DNA of 64,000 nt from Candidatus Hydrogenisulfobacillus filiaventi (GTDB taxonomy: Bacteria; Bacillota; Sulfobacillia; Sulfobacillales; R501), in assembly GCA_902809825.1 (NCBI GenBank), contig LR778114.1, forward strand, positions 620,001 through 684,000, given 5' to 3'. Below, one piece after another: positions 52,958-61,973 of this stretch. Position 1 is the first letter of the stretch. Every line of letters starts with the position of its first letter. Under the pieces are notes generated by a model. The model made no database searches and had not been told where the DNA came from. It saw nothing but the letters and a program-made list of their open reading frames with translations. Position numbers and translations under genes: made by a program.

Positions 52958-53476
52958 ATGACCCCCGAACGGGAGAAGGCGGTGACCTTCAAGGGGCGGC
53001 CCCTGACCCTGCTGGGCCCGCGCCTGGAGGCCGGGGACGCCGCGCCGGATTTCAGCCTGACCCGCAACGACCTCAGCACTGCGACCCTGGCTGACTATGC
53101 GGGCCAGGTGCTGCTGCTGGCCTCGGTACCCTCCCTGGATACCCCCGTCTGCGACCAGGAGACGCGGCGCTTCAACCAGGAGGCGGCGGCACTCGGACCG
53201 GGGGTGCGCATTCTGACCATTTCCATGGACCTGCCCTTTGCCCAGGCCCGCTGGTGCGGGGCGGCGGGGGTGGACCGGGTGGAGACCCTGTCCGACTATA
53301 AAGACCGCACCTTCGGGTACGCCTACGGGGTGTACATCAAGGAGCTGGGCCTGCTGGCGCGGGCGGTGTTCGTGGTCGACCGCAACGGCCGCCTGGCTTA
53401 TGTGGAGTATGTCCCCGAGGTGGGGCAGCATCCCGACTACGACGCGGCCCTGGCGGCTGTGCGCCGCCTGCAGTGA
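52958..53476 (+). CDS. tpx: Thiol peroxidase
   Basis: Reduces peroxides with thioredoxin. The 172-residue protein has the peroxidatic Cys65 in SLDTPVCDQETRRFN and the resolving Cys100 in ARWCG. This is the standard atypical 2-Cys layout. The ATG at 52958 is preferred over ATG 52952 because GGAGGG would touch the latter. Confidence 0.95.
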   Translation: MTPEREKAVTFKGRPLTLLGPRLEAGDAAPDFSLTRNDLSTATLADYAGQVLLLASVPSLDTPVCDQETRRFNQEAAALGPGVRILTISMDLPFAQARWCGAAGVDRVETLSDYKDRTFGYAYGVYIKELGLLARAVFVVDRNGRLAYVEYVPEVGQHPDYDAALAAVRRLQ

Positions 53477-53526
53477 AGCGGGCCCGGGCGGGCGGGACCG
53501 GGTGCCGGCCCCGCCCGCGCGGCCGC

Positions 53527-53748
53527 TCAGGACACCGGTCCGCTGCCCGGCAACAGGTCGAAGACCAGCACAAACAGCACCGCAATGCCGAGAAAAACGG
53601 CGTAGGTGAGGAACCAGCGCCGGTAGCGCCACCAGATGTAACCCGCCGCTAGCAGCGACAGGGCCAGGGTCACCGGCCATACCACGTTGAGGATTACATT
53701 GACGGTGAAAAGCCCGTAAAGGGCGGTTTCCTTGAGCCCGCGTCCCAC
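53527..53748 (-). CDS. Small membrane protein, 73 aa
   Basis: Two predicted membrane helices (about 15-37 and 45-65) separated by WWRYRRW. No family recognised. It converges on tpx. Confidence 0.5.
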   Translation of the reverse strand: MGRGLKETALYGLFTVNVILNVVWPVTLALSLLAAGYIWWRYRRWFLTYAVFLGIAVLFVLVFDLLPGSGPVS

Positions 53749-53924
53749 CCTGCGGCCTGCCTCCTCTTGCGCCTCTGGGGGCGGATTGACTCCATTATCG
53801 CCGACCCGCCGTCGGCAGGGCAGCCCCCGCCCGCAGGTGCCACCGGGCCCGGTTTGGTGTACCCTAGCCCACGACGACGGCCGGACGGCTGCTGATACGG
53901 ACGGGCGGGAGGCGGTATCCCTCG

Positions 53925-55037
53925 ATGGCGGAAACCCCGGAACTCTTCAACGAAATCGCCCACCATTACGACCTGTGGAGCTCATTGTTGTCAGCGGCCG
54001 GGATCCGCGCCTGGCATCAGGCGGCGGTGGAGCGCCTGCGCCTCACCCCCGGCCTCCGGGTGCTGGATGTGGGCTGCGGCACCGGGACGGTGACCCGGAC
54101 CATGGCGGCGGCGGTCGGCCCCCAAGGCCAGGTGACCGGCCTCGACCCCTCGGCTGGGATGCTGGATCAGGCGCGGCGGGAGCCCCTGCCGCCCGGGGCC
54201 GCCCCGGTGCGCTGGGTGCAGGGCTTCGGGGAGGAGTTGCCGTTTCCCGACAGCAGCTTCGACCGCGTGACGGCCCAGTTCTCCCTGCGCAACATGCGCG
54301 ACTGGCGCCGGGGCCTGGCGGAGATGGTGCGGGTGCTGAAGCCGGGCGGGCTGCTGGCGGTGCTGGACCTGGTCCAGCCCACCACCACCCTGGGCGCGCT
54401 GGCCATGCGGGCCCTGGAGGGGGTCACGCGGCCGTTGTCGGTGCCGAAGCTGGAGCCCTACCGCTGGCTGGGCCGTTCGCTTCTGCACGCCGCCACCGGG
54501 GCGGAACTGACGGCGGCCATGGCCGCCGTGGCCGGGTCGGAGGTGGCCACCACCACCCATTGGCTGGGGGACCTAGTGCTGCTGGCGGTGGTGCGGCGGG
54601 CGGCGGTGCCGCTGCCGGGGCCGGCCCCACGGCGGACACCGCGGGCGGTCTGGGCCACTGACGGCTCCCTCACCGCCCTGCGGGCGGGGGCGTGGATCCG
54701 GGACCACCTGGCGCCGGGAATGGAGGTGCATGTGGTCACGGTCTGTCCCCCGCCTCCGGACGACGCGCAGGTGGCCGCCACCGACCGGGTGGCCTGGCTG
54801 CGCCATCGGGATGCCAGCCTGGAGGTGCTGCCGGGGGACCGGTTCACGGTGGTGCCGGTGCTGCTGGACGGGCAGCCCGGCCCTCGCCTGGTGGAATACG
54901 TGCGCCGGGTGGAGGCCGAACTGCTGGTGGTGGGGCGCAAGGCCCGTACCCGCGGCGCCCGCGAGCTGTTGGGGGACGTGGCGGCCTTCGCCTTCCGCCA
55001 TGCCTCCTGCCCGGTGCTGGCCGTGGATGGCCCCTGA
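53925..55037 (+). CDS. MenG/UbiE-like methyltransferase fused to a universal-stress-protein domain
   Basis: A 370-residue protein. Residues 1-225 form a class I SAM methyltransferase close to MenG/UbiE: the start ELFNEIAHHYDLWSSLLSAAG, motif I VLDVGCGTGTVTRTM and RVLKPGGLLAVLDL are present. Residues about 240-370 are a USP-like domain (WATDGSLTALRAGAWI, then ELLVVGRKARTRGARELLGD). The fusion is unusual. It may methylate menaquinone precursor under a nucleotide-responsive or stress-linked control, or have another small-molecule substrate. The ATG at 53925 is supported by the usual start of the family. Confidence 0.85.
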   Translation: MAETPELFNEIAHHYDLWSSLLSAAGIRAWHQAAVERLRLTPGLRVLDVGCGTGTVTRTMAAAVGPQGQVTGLDPSAGMLDQARREPLPPGAAPVRWVQGFGEELPFPDSSFDRVTAQFSLRNMRDWRRGLAEMVRVLKPGGLLAVLDLVQPTTTLGALAMRALEGVTRPLSVPKLEPYRWLGRSLLHAATGAELTAAMAAVAGSEVATTTHWLGDLVLLAVVRRAAVPLPGPAPRRTPRAVWATDGSLTALRAGAWIRDHLAPGMEVHVVTVCPPPPDDAQVAATDRVAWLRHRDASLEVLPGDRFTVVPVLLDGQPGPRLVEYVRRVEAELLVVGRKARTRGARELLGDVAAFAFRHASCPVLAVDGP

Positions 55038-55043
55038 CCGGGC

Positions 55044-56276
55044 TTAGGCGCGCAAGGCGGCCATGCCCAGGGCCAGAAAGCCGCAGGCCACCGCCGCCAG
55101 CAGGCGGCTGCGGGCGGGGGACAGGCGGTAGGGCCCCATCACCGCCGGGTCCCGGGCCAGGGCCAGGTAGAGGAGGATGGTGACGGGCAGGTAGAGGGCG
55201 CCCGCCGCCTGGGCCCAGACCGCCACCGGGCCCAGGGCGAAGCCGGGGACCAGCACCGGCAGCCCCGCCCCGGTCAGGGTGAGGAGGTGGATGGCCGCTG
55301 CCCGCCCGCGGGGCGGGGCGCCAGGGTCCGGTCCGCTGCCGAGCAGGGGGATACCCTGGGCCAGCATCCAGGTCGAGGTGAGGGAGACGGTGACGGCGGC
55401 CAGCAGCCCGGCCTCCGCGATGCCCACCGTCAGCAGCCGCGCAACCAGGGGGCCGGCGTGGGCCGCGACCCAGCTCAGGGGATGGGCGCTGCCACCGGCG
55501 CCCAGGTCCAGCAGGGCCCCGGCCGCCATGGCCAGGGCCGCGAACAGTCCCTGGCCCGCTGCTCCCCAGCGCAGGTCGGCCCGCCCCTCCGCCGGGGTGC
55601 GGATGCGGCCGGCCAGCACGGCGTTCTGCTGCCAGTCCAGCATCCAGGGGGCGATCGAATTCCCGGCCAGGGCCAACAGCAGGAAGCCGGTGTGCAGGGT
55701 GAGAGGGCCGCCGGCCAGGACCGGCCAGGGCTGCCGCGGCGGCAGCAGGAGCAGGAAGGCGGCCACGAAGGCCAGGCTGCCCGCCGAGAGGCCCAGCAGC
55801 CAGCGTTCCACCTCCCGGTAGGGGCGCCAGAGGCTGAGGAAGGTCACCAGCGCCCAGGCGGCGCCCAGCCCCGCCGGCACCGGAACCCCCCACAGGCGCA
55901 GAGCCCGGGCCATGCCGGCAAACTCCGTCACGAGGATGACCGTGTTGAGGGCGTATAGCACCAGGCTGTTGAGGGCAGCCGGCCACGGTCCCCAGCGCCG
56001 GCGCAGCAGGACCCCCACCGGCCGGCGGCTGCCCAGGGCCACGCTCAGGGCCAGGGACTGCACCAGGTAGGTGGCCGGCACCAGCAGCCCCAACGCTCCC
56101 AGGTACCAGGCCAGGTGGTCGTTGCCGCCGGTGATGAGGTAGGCCACCATGCCGCCGGCGTCATTGTCGGCCATGAGACCCAGGACCCCGGGGCCCCACA
56201 CGGCCAGCCAGGAACCGAAACGGCCCCGGGCGGCGGCCCGGTCCGGGCCCGCCCGGCGGATGGGGGTTTCCTGCAT
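55044..56276 (-). CDS. NRAMP-family-like transporter with altered metal site
   Basis: A 410-residue protein with 11 or so membrane segments. The TM1 motif GPGVLGLMADNDAGGMVAY replaces the canonical DPGN with DAGG. In TM6 the canonical Met-Pro-His segment reads GNSIAPWMLDWQQ. Both differ from Mn/Fe transporters, so the substrate may be another cation. The ATG at 56276 follows GGGGAGGC by 8 bases. Confidence 0.75.
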   Translation of the reverse strand: MQETPIRRAGPDRAAARGRFGSWLAVWGPGVLGLMADNDAGGMVAYLITGGNDHLAWYLGALGLLVPATYLVQSLALSVALGSRRPVGVLLRRRWGPWPAALNSLVLYALNTVILVTEFAGMARALRLWGVPVPAGLGAAWALVTFLSLWRPYREVERWLLGLSAGSLAFVAAFLLLLPPRQPWPVLAGGPLTLHTGFLLLALAGNSIAPWMLDWQQNAVLAGRIRTPAEGRADLRWGAAGQGLFAALAMAAGALLDLGAGGSAHPLSWVAAHAGPLVARLLTVGIAEAGLLAAVTVSLTSTWMLAQGIPLLGSGPDPGAPPRGRAAAIHLLTLTGAGLPVLVPGFALGPVAVWAQAAGALYLPVTILLYLALARDPAVMGPYRLSPARSRLLAAVACGFLALGMAALRA

Positions 56277-56403
56277 CGCCACCGCCTCCCCGCGTCGCTG
56301 GCTATGCTATTCCGCGGCCGGGGCGGGTGCCATCCGGCAACGGGGGGACCGGCCGCGGGGGCCGGGCATAGGCTAGGGCAAACGCGGGAAAGGGCGGGCC
56401 GGG

Positions 56404-56994
56404 ATGACAGGCGGGGAGTCGGACCTGGTGGAACTCATCCGCGCCCGCATGCGGGCGGAGGGCTGGAGTGTGCGCGCTCTGGCGCGGGCGGCAGGGGTTC
56501 ATCCCAGCGCCGTCTCCCGGGTGCTCAACCGGCGCCGGCTGCCGACTTGGCGCTGGCTGGCCCGGGTGGGCCCGCTGTTGGGGTTCGGGCCCCGGGAATG
56601 GGCCTTGGCGGGGATGCCGGTACCCGCCCGCGGACCGGGGACCAGCCTGGAGGACCAGCTGCGCCTGGCGGCCGGCCTGCCCCCGGACCTCCTGGACCGG
56701 CTGCGGCAGGAGTACGAGCGCCTCAAGACCGAGCTGCGGGCCGGCTGCGACCGTGCCGCCCTCGCCCGCCGTGCCCGGGCGGCGCTGGATCGGGCCGGGG
56801 ATACCGGCTGGCGGCGGCGCCTGGAGGGCCTGGTGCAGCAGCTGGAGGCAGGCCGGGGGGAGGCGGCCGTGGCGGCGGGGGCCGCCCTGCGGTACTGGCT
56901 GCTGGAGGCCGACCTGGTGCCCGATGACCACATCCCGGGCGGGTTCCTGGATGATGCCCTGGTGGTAGCTTGGGCGGAGGCGGAGGGCCGCTGA
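56404..56994 (+). CDS. XRE HTH protein with C-terminal DUF1232-like region
   Basis: A 196-residue protein. An XRE-type HTH is near residues 10-65 (WSVRALARAAGVHPSAVSRV), a charged helical linker follows, and the C-terminus ends DLVPDDHIPGGFLDDALVV, the DUF1232 signature (PDxIPxxxxDD). That region is usually in small membrane-associated proteins. The combination of DNA-binding with DUF1232 is uncommon. Confidence 0.75.
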   Translation: MTGGESDLVELIRARMRAEGWSVRALARAAGVHPSAVSRVLNRRRLPTWRWLARVGPLLGFGPREWALAGMPVPARGPGTSLEDQLRLAAGLPPDLLDRLRQEYERLKTELRAGCDRAALARRARAALDRAGDTGWRRRLEGLVQQLEAGRGEAAVAAGAALRYWLLEADLVPDDHIPGGFLDDALVVAWAEAEGR

Positions 56995-56999
56995 AGGCG

Positions 57000-57994
57000 G
57001 CTCACACGCCTGGGATGGCGGTTCCGGTCCGGTTTCCTACGCCCGTCCCTCCAGGGTTTGCAAAGCCCACGAGGCCGTACCGATGCTTCGGGGTGATCAT
57101 GGCCGATCGGGGGTGATCGGCAGCTGCAGGTGAAGGAACCGGCCAAGGCCGGCCCCACCAACTCGGTCCAGGGAGCGGGCGATGCATGGAGTGACAGGCG
57201 ACCCGGAGGGTGTAGTGGGCAGTGACCAACCTCCCGGGAGCCATCGCGCGTGACCACGGCTTCGGGTGCTTCCTCCAGCCGTCCCGCCTGATGTTAGTGC
57301 CCGGCTGCCGTAGCGAGGCGGCGCCTGTGGATACTATTTCTCCGGCTTTGATGAATGCTTGCGCCGGAGTAGGTAGCCGCGCAAAGCGGACAAGGCCTGA
57401 AGGTGCCTTCGCGGGTAGCGGCTTGGCCCGACCGGCGGTCTCGAGCATGGTCCGCAGTTCTTCCCTTCAGCCGATGCAACCTCGGCGGCGGCCAGTAGGC
57501 AATCGCGGGGTGCCGGCCGCCGCCAGTTCCGGCCACCGGACCGCATCCGGGCCGACATTGGTTCCTGGACCAGGTGAAGGGGCGACCGTGACGGGAAGGC
57601 CTGCGACCGGGCATCCAGGGTGCGGTGGCGGCTGCCCGGCAGGACGGGGTGCTACCGTCGCTCCGGTGCCTCGAGTGACACCAGGATCCTCCCGCCCGGG
57701 CCCTGGAAGTGCGCTTCCATGCTTGGCACTTAGCGCCCTCTACGGTCGGCCACCCGGATCCGCGACCGTCAGCCGGGCGACGACGCTCCAATCCGGTGCC
57801 ACTCCCACGAAACTGGCGTGCCGGAGAGAGACCGCGGGCCGCTTGCTTGGCCGGAGGGTTCCCAGGGCTACGGGGAGGCGGGTCCGGCCGGGGTATCAGA
57901 GTTTACCCGCACACGGCTGGGAGAGGGCAGACGGGATCAGCGGGTGCTGGCGGGGGGGACGGGAAGGCCTTACCATCGCCAATGGAGACGGACC
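57000..57994. other. About 1 kb without a convincing gene
   Basis: Open frames here are short or overlapping, on both strands, and none has a recognisable domain. Codon-position bias is weak compared with neighbours. It holds one inverted repeat (57102-57121) and two near-copies of CGGGGTGATC just before it. There are no terminal repeats or transposase signatures. It could be a decayed gene region or hold an uncharacterised RNA. Confidence 0.6.
57102..57121. repeat. Inverted repeat GCCGATC-GGGGGT-GATCGGC
   Basis: A perfect 7-bp stem with a six-base loop, about 108 bases after the XRE stop. No T run follows, so termination is not evident. Confidence 0.5.
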
Positions 57995-58696
57995 ATGGCC
58001 GGATGCGGGGCGATGATCATGTTGTGGGCGGGGGTGGATGTGGGCTCCCTGCAGACCCCGGCCTATGTGGCCTGGCTCACGGGGAGCGGCCTTTTATGCT
58101 TCGACGGGTATGTGCCGGATGTCCGGCATCCGTTGCCCGTCCCGCCCGCGGGGTGGGCCAGACCGACCGCCGTGGCGTTGGATGCGCCGCAGGACCTTCC
58201 GGCCGGCGGCCGGGATCGGCGGGCGGCCGATGCGGCGGCGGGCACCCCCACCGGGCGGATGCCGGCCGGACGCTTGCAATTGCAGCAGCAGTCTCTCTAC
58301 CGGGAGCTGATTGCGGCAGGGGTGGACCTGTTCTGGGCGGTCTACATCCGTGGCAGCGGGCGTGTGCCCGGGCTGGCGGCGATGGCGCCCGCCCGGGGGT
58401 CCCTGGTGCTGGAGACTTATCCCCGCAAGGTCCTACGGAAGCTGCTTCCGTCCGGCATTCCCCTCCCCTCGAAACGGAAGCAGACCGCCCGCTACATCGA
58501 CCTGGCCTGGACGGTGGTCCGCCGGCAAGGTTGCTGGGCTCCCGGCGTCGTGCGGCCGACGGTGGACCAGGTCGACGCGGCGCTTTGCGCCTTAGCCGCC
58601 CGGGGGGCCGGAAGCTGGAGGTGGCTGGGACTCCCGCCGCGGCCCGATTGCCGGGAACAGGGCCTGCGCGAGGGGTACATTCTGGCGCCCTGGTGA
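57995..58696 (+). CDS. DUF429 (RNase H-like fold) protein
   Basis: A 233-residue protein with the DUF429 pattern: WAGVDVGS at the start, VALDAPQDLPAGGRDR, and SLVLETYPRKVLRKL. The family has a predicted RNase H-like nuclease fold without known substrate. The ATG at 57995 follows GGAGA; ATG 58013 and 58019 are alternatives. Confidence 0.8.
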   Translation: MAGCGAMIMLWAGVDVGSLQTPAYVAWLTGSGLLCFDGYVPDVRHPLPVPPAGWARPTAVALDAPQDLPAGGRDRRAADAAAGTPTGRMPAGRLQLQQQSLYRELIAAGVDLFWAVYIRGSGRVPGLAAMAPARGSLVLETYPRKVLRKLLPSGIPLPSKRKQTARYIDLAWTVVRRQGCWAPGVVRPTVDQVDAALCALAARGAGSWRWLGLPPRPDCREQGLREGYILAPW

Positions 58697-58789
58697 GGGC
58701 AGGCCCCGCGCCTTTTCCAGTGGCGGGGGAGGTGTTAGCATGGTCCGGGGTGTCCATCAGGTCCTGGGGCGAAAAAGGAGGCGACCCGC

Positions 58790-59242
58790 ATGGAACGGCG
58801 GCAGGCCCGGCTACGGGCCCGGGCGTTCATCCAGCAGGAGCCGGGAGGGCCCTTTCTGCTGGTCCGTCACCGGCATCCCGAACGGGGGGAGGATTTCTGG
58901 TGCCTGCCCGGGGGCTGGGTGGAGCCGGGGGAGAGCCTGGCCGACGCCGTCCGGCGCGAGGTGGCGGAGGAGACGGGTCTCACCGTGGAGCCGGAGGGCC
59001 TGGTCAGCCTGATGGAGTTCCGCAGCGGCCCCGCGGCGGGCTCGGTGGAGGGGGTGTTCCGGGCCCGGGTGACCGGCGGCCGTCTCAGCTTGGGGGTGGA
59101 CCCGGAGGTGGAGACCCCGCATCTGGCTGATGTACGCTGGTGGCGTTGGGAGGAGGCCGCCGGCCAGGACCTGCGCCCCCGCGAGTTGATCCGGCGCCTG
59201 GCTGCGGGCCAGGAGCCGGTGCCGTACACGGAAGTGCCCTGA
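58790..59242 (+). CDS. Nudix hydrolase
   Basis: A 150-residue protein with a complete Nudix box GGWVEPGESLADAVRREV followed by AEETGL. Hydrolyses a nucleoside diphosphate linked to another moiety; the substrate cannot be told. The ribosome-binding site is AAAGGAGG. Confidence 0.93.
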   Translation: MERRQARLRARAFIQQEPGGPFLLVRHRHPERGEDFWCLPGGWVEPGESLADAVRREVAEETGLTVEPEGLVSLMEFRSGPAAGSVEGVFRARVTGGRLSLGVDPEVETPHLADVRWWRWEEAAGQDLRPRELIRRLAAGQEPVPYTEVP

Positions 59243-59290
59243 CGCGCCGGGAGGAGGGCGACAGGAACGGCACACGATCCGGACTGGGGG

Positions 59291-60571
59291 ATGGGGGAGG
59301 AGGAAAAGGTCTTCAAGGACCCCGTGCACGGCTACATCTACGTGCGCGACCCCCTCATCTGGGATCTCATCAATACCCGCGAGGTCCAGCGCCTGCGGCG
59401 CATCCGCCAGCTGGGCCTCACCTACCTGACCTATCCGGGCGGGGAGCACAGCCGTTTCTCCCATGTCCTGGGGGTCTACGAGGTCATCCGGCAGGCCTTG
59501 GGGGCCTTCCGGCGCAACCGTTACCCCTGGCCGCACGAGTGGGACCGGCTGACCATGGCCGCCGGCCTGCTGCACGATGTCGGCCACGGGCCCTTCTCGC
59601 ATGCTACCGAGGACCTGACCGGCGGGCATCATGAGGCCTGGACCGAACGCATCATCCTGGACCCCGCCACCGAGGTCCATCAGGTCCTGCGCCGGGTCGC
59701 GCCCGAATTCCCCGGCCAGGTGGCGGACGTGATCGGCAAACGCTTCGGGAATCCCCTGGTGGTCTCCCTGGTCTCCGGACAGCTGGACGCCGACCGCCTG
59801 GACTACCTGATGCGCGATTCCCTCTTTACGGGGGTGGACTACGGGCAGTTCGACCTGGCCCGCATCCTGCGCGTCATCCGTCCGCTGGGCGACCGGCTGG
59901 TGGTAAAGCGCACCGGGCTGCACACGGTGGAGGCCTATCTCCTGGCCCGCTACTTCATGTATTGGCAGGTCTATTACCACCCCGTCTGCCGGGCGGCTGA
60001 GGTGCTGCTGCATAAGCTGCTGCTGCGGGCCCGCGACCTCCTGGCCGGCGGCCGCCCGCCCGCCCTGCCCCATCCGGCGCTGGGGCCCTGGCTGCAGGGG
60101 GAGGTGGGGCTGGAGGATTACCTGGAACTGGACGACTACGTGCTGTTCACCGCCTTCGCCCTCTGGCGGCGGGAGGCGGACCCCGTGCTGGCGGACCTGG
60201 CCGGCCGGCTGCTGGACCGCCGCCTCTTCGCCTACTACGATTACCATCCCCGCAGCCCGCGGGCCTTCGGGGAGATCGAGGCCTTGGTGGCGGAGGCGGG
60301 GTTCGACCCCCGCTACTACTGTGATGTCGACCAGACCAGCGGCATTTATTACGACTATTATCTGGGCGGCGAGGCGGGAGCGGGCGAGAACGGCCAGCCG
60401 CTCTTCCTGTGGAGCGAGGAGGACGGCCTGGTGGAGATGTCCCGGCTGTCCAAGCCCATCAACGGGGTGGCCCGGGAGTCGCTGGTGGAGGCGCGTCTGT
60501 ATGTCCCGCGGGAGATCGGGGGGCATCCCCGGCTGGGCCCGCTGGTGGCGGACCTGGCCCGCGGACGCTGA
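59291..60571 (+). CDS. HD-domain phosphohydrolase, YwfO/dGTPase-like
   Basis: A 426-residue protein. It begins VFKDPVHGYIYV, as B. subtilis YwfO, and has the HD metal-site pieces RFSHVLGVYEV, LLHDVGHGPFSHATED and LVSGQLDADRLDYLMRDS. Relatives hydrolyse dNTPs. The next gene, csaA, is 13 bases downstream, so the two may be co-transcribed. Confidence 0.9.
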   Translation: MGEEEKVFKDPVHGYIYVRDPLIWDLINTREVQRLRRIRQLGLTYLTYPGGEHSRFSHVLGVYEVIRQALGAFRRNRYPWPHEWDRLTMAAGLLHDVGHGPFSHATEDLTGGHHEAWTERIILDPATEVHQVLRRVAPEFPGQVADVIGKRFGNPLVVSLVSGQLDADRLDYLMRDSLFTGVDYGQFDLARILRVIRPLGDRLVVKRTGLHTVEAYLLARYFMYWQVYYHPVCRAAEVLLHKLLLRARDLLAGGRPPALPHPALGPWLQGEVGLEDYLELDDYVLFTAFALWRREADPVLADLAGRLLDRRLFAYYDYHPRSPRAFGEIEALVAEAGFDPRYYCDVDQTSGIYYDYYLGGEAGAGENGQPLFLWSEEDGLVEMSRLSKPINGVARESLVEARLYVPREIGGHPRLGPLVADLARGR

Positions 60572-60584
60572 AAGGAGGGCGGCG

Positions 60585-60938
60585 GTGGACGAGACCGGAC
60601 CGGAGGAATGGCAGTCGCCGGAAGCGTTCTTCCGCTTCCGGCTGGCGGTGGGGCGGGTGCTGCACTGCGAGCCCAACCCCAAGGCCCGCAAGCCGGCCTA
60701 CGTGCTGGAGGTGGACTTCGGGCCCTACGGGGTGAAACGCAGCTCGGCCCAGCTCACCCGCCGCTACCGGCCCGAGGAACTGGTCGGCCGGCAGGTGGTG
60801 GCGGTGCTGAACTTCCCCCCCAAGCGGGTGGCGGGGGTGGTGTCGGAGGTCCTGGTCCTGGGCGCCATGCCGGAGGCGGGCGACGTGGTGCTGCTGCAGC
60901 CCGACCGGCCGGTGGCGGAGGGAACCCTCATCGGGTGA
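60585..60938 (+). CDS. csaA: CsaA-like tRNA-binding-domain protein
   Basis: A 117-residue OB-fold protein of the EMAP II type, with FRLAVGRVLHCEPNP, KPAYVLEVDFG and VLNFPPKRVAG. CsaA acts as a secretion-linked chaperone in B. subtilis. The GTG at 60585 follows AAAGGAGGG. Confidence 0.9.
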   Translation: MDETGPEEWQSPEAFFRFRLAVGRVLHCEPNPKARKPAYVLEVDFGPYGVKRSSAQLTRRYRPEELVGRQVVAVLNFPPKRVAGVVSEVLVLGAMPEAGDVVLLQPDRPVAEGTLIG

Positions 60939-60953
60939 AGGCGGGGGAAGCCG

Positions 60954-61973
60954 GTGTACGCGATTCGCATCCATGAGCCGGGAGGACCCGGCGTGCTGCG
61001 CTACGAGGAAGTCCCCGTCCCCGAGCCGGGATGGGGGGAGGTCCGCATCCGCGTGCGGGCGGCGGCGGTCAACCACCGGGACCTCTGGATCCGGCAGGGG
61101 CTGTTCGGCGGGTTCGCGGAACCCTTCATTCCCGGCAGTGACGCCGCCGGGGAGGTGGACGCCCTGGGCCCTGGGGTGAGCGGCCTGGCGCCGGGGGACC
61201 GGGTGGTGGTGAATCCCGGCCTGTCCTGCGGCCGTTGCGCCGCCTGCCTGGCCGGGATGCAAAACGCCTGTCCGCACTTCCGCATCTTTGACGGCACCTA
61301 CGCCGAGTATGCGGTGCTGCCGGCCGCCAACCTGCTGCCGATGCCGAGCGGGCTCACCTTTGCCGAGGCGGCGTCCATCGGGGTACCCTTCATCACCGCG
61401 GAGGACTTCCTGACCCGCTCCGGGCTGCTGCCGGGGCAGACGGTGGTCGTCTGGGCGGCCACCGGCGGGCTGGGACTGGCTACGGTGCAGCTGGCGCGCC
61501 TCAGGGGGGCGCGGGTGCTGGCGGTGACCCGGGATCCCGGCAAGGCCGAGGCCCTGCGCGGGCGCCAGTTCGACGAGGTGCTGCTGTGGGACGGCCAGAG
61601 TGACCTGACCGGGGAGGTGCGGGCCCGGACCGGGGAGGGGCCGGAACTGGTGGTGGATTCCCTGGGCAGCGCCACCTTCCGCCAATCCCTGGCGATGGTG
61701 CGGCGCGGCGGTACAGTGGTGACGGTGGGGGCCACCACCGGCGGGCGGGTGGAACTGGAACTGGGGGAGGTGTTCCGCCGTCGCCTGACCGTCCTGGGCG
61801 CCTACCTGGGGGCCTCCGGCATCCTGGGCCGCCTTCTTCCCCTCTTTGCCCGCGGGGTGCTGCAGCCGGTGATTGAGCACACCTTTCCCCTGGAACAGGC
61901 CGACCAGGCCCACGAGCAGCTGGAGGCAGGCGCCGTGTTCGGCAAGCTCATTCTCGAGCCGCCGGGGGCCTAG
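60954..61973 (+). CDS. Medium-chain zinc-type dehydrogenase
   Basis: A 339-residue MDR enzyme. The Rossmann motif is in VWAATGGLGLATVQLARL, and the structural zinc loop is CGRCAACLAGMQNACP. The catalytic Cys38-like ligand is replaced (NHRDLW), as in quinone reductase-like members, so an alcohol dehydrogenase role is not certain. GTG start. It converges on the secreted-protein gene with a 26-base overlap. Confidence 0.85.
   Translation: MYAIRIHEPGGPGVLRYEEVPVPEPGWGEVRIRVRAAAVNHRDLWIRQGLFGGFAEPFIPGSDAAGEVDALGPGVSGLAPGDRVVVNPGLSCGRCAACLAGMQNACPHFRIFDGTYAEYAVLPAANLLPMPSGLTFAEAASIGVPFITAEDFLTRSGLLPGQTVVVWAATGGLGLATVQLARLRGARVLAVTRDPGKAEALRGRQFDEVLLWDGQSDLTGEVRARTGEGPELVVDSLGSATFRQSLAMVRRGGTVVTVGATTGGRVELELGEVFRRRLTVLGAYLGASGILGRLLPLFARGVLQPVIEHTFPLEQADQAHEQLEAGAVFGKLILEPPGA

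Noticed and set aside
57002-57448. 149-codon minus-strand frame in the empty region
   Set aside because: Residue composition is non-protein-like, there is no ribosome-binding site, and several overlapping frames are equally long.
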